From assembly GCF_013409365.1 (NCBI RefSeq), contig NZ_JACCBA010000001.1:2604001-2668000 (forward strand): 64,000 nt of DNA, in the 5' to 3' direction. A model generated the notes under the pieces. The model was not told where the DNA came from. It did not search any database and worked only from the letters and a program-made list of their open reading frames with translations. Below are positions 60,382-64,000 of this stretch, piece after piece. Each line of letters begins with the position of its first letter. Positions within the stretch are counted from its first letter, which is position 1. Both the position numbers and the translations under genes were made by a program. The DNA comes from Actinomadura luteofluorescens. GTDB taxonomy: Bacteria; Actinomycetota; Actinomycetes; Streptosporangiales; Streptosporangiaceae.

Positions 60382-60549
60382 TCAGCCCACGACGCCCTTG
60401 ATGGCCTCGCCGAGCTCCTTGGCCTCGTCGGCGGAGAGCTCGACCACGAGGCGGCCGCCGCCTTCGAGGGGGACTCGCATGACGATGCCGCGGCCCTCCT
60501 TGGTCACTTCGAGCGGACCGTCTCCCGTCCGCGGCTTCATCGCCGCCAT
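60382..60549 (-). CDS. DUF3117 family protein (Rv1211-like)
   Basis: 55 residues, MAAMKPRTGDGPLEVTKEGR and a conserved MRVPLEGGGRLVVELS: the actinobacterial DUF3117 family at its usual length. M. tuberculosis Rv1211 has been described as calmodulin-like, but no EF-hand is visible here. ATG eight bases after GGAAGGGG. Confidence 0.9.
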   Translation of the reverse strand: MAAMKPRTGDGPLEVTKEGRGIVMRVPLEGGGRLVVELSADEAKELGEAIKGVVG

Positions 60550-60864
60550 GCGTGCATCCCCTTCCTGAGTAGGGCCGCGGCCTCGCACACCTCTGGCCGC
60601 GTGGCCGCGTGTCGCATCCGCGTCATCAGTAGTGGTCCATTATCTCGTCTTCCGGGCGCGAAGTGGTAACGATCAGCCTCCAGATCGGCAGCCGGGGCCC
60701 CGGGACGCAGGTCGCGGGCCGTGCCGGGCGTCCCGATCGGCGGGGGCGCGACGCCCGCTCCGCACGGCCGCGGACCGCCGCTCAGGGCGGGACCGCCCTT
60801 GCCGGGGCGCGGGTGTTCGTCGAAGGTGGCCTGGGAAGATCTACCCAGGACCGAGAGGACGACG
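60550..60864. other. 315-base gene-free interval
   Basis: Divergent spacer between DUF3117 and the enoyl-CoA hydratase. Lower-GC bases around 60637-60672 probably hold the promoters; a CCGGGGCCCCGG palindrome lies near 60700. No gene, repeat or tRNA seen. Confidence 0.5.
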
Positions 60865-61650
60865 ATGCCGGAAACCGTGCTTTACGACGTGACCGACGCA
60901 GTGGCCACGATCACACTGAACCGTCCCGACGGGATGAACTCGCTGACCGTCGAGATGAAGGAGGCGCTGCGCGCGACGGTGGTGCGGGCCGCCGCCGACC
61001 CGGCCGTCCGCGCGGTGATCCTGACGGGCGCGGGACGGGCGTTCTGCGCGGGCCAGGACCTGCGCGAGCACGGCGACAACCTCGCCGCCGGCCGCGGCCT
61101 GGACGACACCGTCCGCAAGCACTACAACCCGATCGTCCTGGCGATCGCGGGCATGCGGAAGCCGGTCGTGGCGGCCGTGAACGGCGTGGCGGCGGGCGCG
61201 GGCGCGTCCCTGGCGTTCGCGTGCGACCTGATCGTCGCGTCCGACAGGGCCCGGTTCGCGACCGCGTTCACCGGGATCGGCCTCGCCCCCGACAGCGGCA
61301 TGTCGTGGACGCTGCAGCGCCTCGTCGGCCGTGCCAAGGCCGCCGAACTGCTGCTGCTGGGCGAGCCGGTGAAGGCCCAGGAGGCCCTGGAGATGGGGCT
61401 GGTGACGCGGGTCGTCCCGGCCGACGAGCTGGCCCCGGCGTCGGTGGAGCTGGCGCGCCGCCTCGCGTCCGGCCCCACGGTCTCCTACGGCGCGGTCAAG
61501 GCGGCGCTCGACCACGCGGCGACGCACGACCTGGCGTCCGCGCTCGAACGCGAGGCGGAACTCCAGGACGAGTGCGAGAAGACGAGCGACCACCACAACG
61601 CGACCGAGGCGTTCCTCAAGAAGCAGCAGCCGACGTTCGAAGGCCGGTAG
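60865..61650 (+). CDS. enoyl-CoA hydratase/isomerase (PaaG-like)
   Basis: 261 residues of the crotonase family. Oxyanion-hole motifs AFCAGQDLREHG and NGVAAGAGASLAFACDL, then GIGLAPDSGMSW, where the Asp fits PaaG-type isomerases more than hydratases, which carry Glu here. LGEPVKAQEALEMGLVTRVVP follows. ATG with GAGAGGA upstream. Not with other phenylacetate genes, so the pathway is open. Confidence 0.88.
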   Translation: MPETVLYDVTDAVATITLNRPDGMNSLTVEMKEALRATVVRAAADPAVRAVILTGAGRAFCAGQDLREHGDNLAAGRGLDDTVRKHYNPIVLAIAGMRKPVVAAVNGVAAGAGASLAFACDLIVASDRARFATAFTGIGLAPDSGMSWTLQRLVGRAKAAELLLLGEPVKAQEALEMGLVTRVVPADELAPASVELARRLASGPTVSYGAVKAALDHAATHDLASALEREAELQDECEKTSDHHNATEAFLKKQQPTFEGR

Positions 61651-61752
61651 TCCCTCGGGCTCTCCCTGGGGTGGGGGTGGGGGCTACCCCCGCATGAACC
61701 GGGGAGGCCGCGCCAATGCGGGCGGTGGGCGCCCGGCGGTTTGCTGGACGGC

Positions 61753-62517
61753 ATGACGCAGACAGCCGCCGCATTCCTCGCCGGGCAGGTCCACGACCAT
61801 GTCGCCGTCGCCCGCGACGTCGTCAGGTCCTACGGGGCGGGCGAGAACGAGGTGACCGCCCTGCGCGGCGTCTCGGCGGCCTTCCCCCGGGGCCGGTTCA
61901 CCGCGATCATGGGGCCGTCCGGCTCGGGCAAGTCGACGTTCCTGCACTGCATGGCGGGGCTCGACACCGTGACGTCCGGCTCGATCACGATCGGGGACGT
62001 GGACATCACCCGGCTCTCGCGGACCCGGCTGACGAAGCTGCGCCGCGACCGGCTCGGGTTCGTGTTCCAGTCGTTCAACCTCCTGCCGATGCTGACGGCG
62101 GAGGAGAACATCCGGCTGACCGGGCGCCTCGGGAACCGGCGCGCCGACCGGGAGTGGTTCGACACGATCGTGGACGCGCTCGGGCTGCGGGAGCGGCTGA
62201 CGCACCGGCCGGGCGAGCTGTCGGGCGGGCAGCAGCAGCGGGTCGCGGTGGCGCGGGCGCTGCTGACCCGGCCGGAGGTGCTGTTCGCCGACGAGCCCAC
62301 CGGCAACCTCGACTCCCGGTCGGGCGCCGAGGTGCTGGGCTTCCTGCGCACCGCGGTGGACGCCTACCGGCAGACGGTGATCATGGTGACGCACGATCCG
62401 GCGGCCGCCGCGCACGCCGACCGGGTCCTCTTCCTCGCCGACGGGATGATCGTGCACGACCTGCCCGCGCCGACGATCGACGGCGTCCACGCCGTGATGC
62501 GCCGGATGGAGGGCTGA
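61753..62517 (+). CDS. ABC transporter ATP-binding protein (MacB/LolD type)
   Basis: About 255 residues. Walker A GPSGSGKST, Q-loop VFQSFNLLPMLTAEEN, signature LSGGQQQRVAVARAL, Walker B VLFADEPTGNLD, H-loop MVTHD. This subgroup drives FtsX-type permeases in mechanotransmission, not bulk transport. Its stop is five bases before the permease start. Confidence 0.95.
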   Translation: MTQTAAAFLAGQVHDHVAVARDVVRSYGAGENEVTALRGVSAAFPRGRFTAIMGPSGSGKSTFLHCMAGLDTVTSGSITIGDVDITRLSRTRLTKLRRDRLGFVFQSFNLLPMLTAEENIRLTGRLGNRRADREWFDTIVDALGLRERLTHRPGELSGGQQQRVAVARALLTRPEVLFADEPTGNLDSRSGAEVLGFLRTAVDAYRQTVIMVTHDPAAAAHADRVLFLADGMIVHDLPAPTIDGVHAVMRRMEG

Positions 62518-62522
62518 CCGGC

Positions 62523-64000
62523 ATGTGGCTGATCGCGCGCCGCTCCTTCGCCGAAAGCTGGACGCGGCTGGCCGCCACGCTGCTGGCGGCGGTGTTCTCC
62601 ATCGGACTGATCGCGGGCGCCCTGCAGTTCACGCTGCGGGCGCAGGAGGCGGTGTCGGGCAGCGACGCCAGCGAGTACTCCCGCGCCGACGTGCTCGTCC
62701 AGGGCGGCTCCGCCGACCCCGACGACCCGTACTCGCCGCCGGACGGCCGGGTCGCGGCGGCCGCCGTGGCCGGACGTCCCGGCGTCGCGGCGGTCGCGGG
62801 CGACGCGACGGTCCCGGTGACCGCGAGCGGCGCGGACGGCAAGCCGATCCTGCCGCCCGCCGGGGCGGGCACGTCCCTGCGGCCGTGGACGTCCGACGGC
62901 CGCCTCAACCCCTACCACCTGGAGTCGGGCCGCGCGCCCGCCGCCGACGGCGAGGTCGCCGTCACCCGGCACGTCGCCCGCGCGGGCGGGCTCGGCGTCG
63001 GCGACACGCTGAAAGTGCTGCTGCCGCGGCAGAGCCGCGACATGAGGATCGTCGGCGTCGTCACCGTGCAGGGGCACAGCGCCGTCGCGAGCGGCGACCT
63101 GCTGCTGGCGCCCCCCGGCACCGTCGCGCAGGCGGCGGGCCTCCCGGCGGGGACGTGGCAGAGCGTCTGGGTCAAGGCGTCGGGCGGATCGGTGCCGGCG
63201 CTCCGCGCCGCACTGGCGCGCGACCTCGGGAAGGACGTCACCGTCCGGACGGCGGCGGAGGTGCGCCGCGCGCAGTCCGCCGACCTCCAGGGCGCCGGGG
63301 CGTCGATCGGCGGCGCCATCGGCATGCTCTCGTCCGTCGCGGTGTTCGTGGGGCTGTTCGTCGTCGCCAACACCTTCGGCACGCTCGTACGGCAGCGGAC
63401 CCGGCGGCTGGCGCTGCTCAGCGCGATCGGCGCGACGCCCCGGCAGATCAGGCGGCTGATCCGGTTCGAGGCCCTCGCCCTCGGCGCCGTCGCCTCCGCC
63501 GGCGGCGTGGCGCTCGGCTACCCGGTGTCGGCCCTGCTCACCCACCTGTTCGCCAACGACGGCTTCGACATCTCCGCCGCCGACGCGCAGTACGGCTGGA
63601 TCGCGCTCGCGGTGCCCGCCGCCGCCGGCGTGCTCGTCACCCAGCTCGCGGCCCGGCGCGCCGCCAAGCGCGCCGCGAAGATCTCCCCGATGCAGGCTCT
63701 GCGGGACGCGAGCACCGAGACGGCGGGCCGCCGCTGGCCGCGCCTCCTCGGCGCCCTGGCGGTGTTCGCCTGCGCCTGGATCTTCTTCGGGGGCGTCTTC
63801 GGGATCCGCTACGAGGAGCCGCCCGGCCCCGAACGCACCGCCGGCACCAGCGTGATGACCCTCATGGGCTGCATGACCACCGTGGCGGCACTCGCCGTCC
63901 TCGCCCCGTTCTTCGTCGGCCCCCTCGGCGGCCTCGTCGGCCGCGTCGGCATGGCCGTCAGCGGCGAGGCCGGACGCCTCGCCCGCGCCACCATCACCCG
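62523..64000 (+). CDS. FtsX-like ABC permease, 3'-partial
   Basis: At least 492 residues, cut by the right edge. MWLIARRSFAESWTRLAATL begins helix 1; an extracytoplasmic MacB-like domain follows, then FtsX core helices (IGMLSSVAVFVGLFVVANTFG, LIRFEALALGAVASAGGVALG). A second FtsX unit seems to start near 63730. Partner of the ABC ATPase. Possibly exports a lipopeptide, antibiotic or signals to cell-wall enzymes. Confidence 0.9.
   Translation, partial: MWLIARRSFAESWTRLAATLLAAVFSIGLIAGALQFTLRAQEAVSGSDASEYSRADVLVQGGSADPDDPYSPPDGRVAAAAVAGRPGVAAVAGDATVPVTASGADGKPILPPAGAGTSLRPWTSDGRLNPYHLESGRAPAADGEVAVTRHVARAGGLGVGDTLKVLLPRQSRDMRIVGVVTVQGHSAVASGDLLLAPPGTVAQAAGLPAGTWQSVWVKASGGSVPALRAALARDLGKDVTVRTAAEVRRAQSADLQGAGASIGGAIGMLSSVAVFVGLFVVANTFGTLVRQRTRRLALLSAIGATPRQIRRLIRFEALALGAVASAGGVALGYPVSALLTHLFANDGFDISAADAQYGWIALAVPAAAGVLVTQLAARRAAKRAAKISPMQALRDASTETAGRRWPRLLGALAVFACAWIFFGGVFGIRYEEPPGPERTAGTSVMTLMGCMTTVAALAVLAPFFVGPLGGLVGRVGMAVSGEAGRLARATIT

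Overview
High-GC actinobacterial chromosome, most like a Thermomonosporaceae (Actinomadura-type) genome. This rests on very high GC, frequent GTG/TTG starts, actinobacterial-only families (DUF3107, DUF3117, DUF6758, MoeZ, AdnAB, mycosins) and two blocks whose gene order I recall from Mycobacterium tuberculosis: adnB-adnA-ATL-moeZ ... TetR-DUF3107-rhlE (Rv3201c-Rv3211 area) and O-methyltransferase/sigE-rseA-htrA-tatB-mrp (Rv1220c-Rv1229c area). The genus is inference.

Layout. 0-2.6 kb: a frameshifted acyl-CoA synthetase cut by the left edge, a small unknown and a SAM methyltransferase. 2.6-9.8 kb: AdnB and AdnA, the two helicase-nuclease subunits of the actinobacterial DNA end-resection motor, then an alkyltransferase-like (ATL) protein. 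9.8-14.0 kb: a tandemly duplicated module, each copy a one-TM Cys-containing partner followed by a membrane-anchored subtilase (mycosin-like), joined by the same 7-nt start/stop overlap. No type VII secretion core gene is nearby. 14.1-16.0 kb: two small Lys/Glu-rich proteins and MoeZ.

16.1-29.5 kb looks like accessory cargo interrupting the moeZ-TetR-DUF3107-rhlE neighbourhood: a secreted GH89 alpha-N-acetylglucosaminidase with a ROK regulator, a TetR/MMPL pair, a degenerate Cu/Zn-SOD-like protein, a Ku / ligase / polymerase end-joining cassette with LigD split into separate proteins, and a flavoprotein whose redox disulfide is lost. 29.5-33 kb returns to the conserved block: TetR, DUF3107, a GlsB/YeaQ membrane protein and a DEAD-box helicase that probably starts at a CTG codon behind a long leader.

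33-41 kb: small metabolic and regulatory genes, several with clear palindromic operators, plus the first copy of a ~140-nt structured repeat. 41-44.6 kb: a tightly packed PHP phosphoesterase - degenerate MBL - RecB-type nuclease operon, DUF6758 and Nudix. 44.6-50.9 kb: CPBP protease, CitE-like lyase, ECF41 sigma factor with a likely autoregulated promoter, MgtE-N/CBS protein, DUF1003 and MarR. 51-58.8 kb: Mrp, TatB, second copy of the repeat, HtrA, RseB-like protein, anti-sigma factor, SigE with a likely SigE-type promoter, and a divergent O-methyltransferase. 58.8-64 kb: leucyl aminopeptidase, DUF3117, an enoyl-CoA hydratase, and an ABC ATPase with an FtsX-type permease cut by the right edge.

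The strongest candidate for an undescribed system is the duplicated partner+mycosin operon at 9.8-14.0 kb; the second is the dispersed structured repeat. I saw no tRNA, rRNA, CRISPR array, insertion sequence or prophage.
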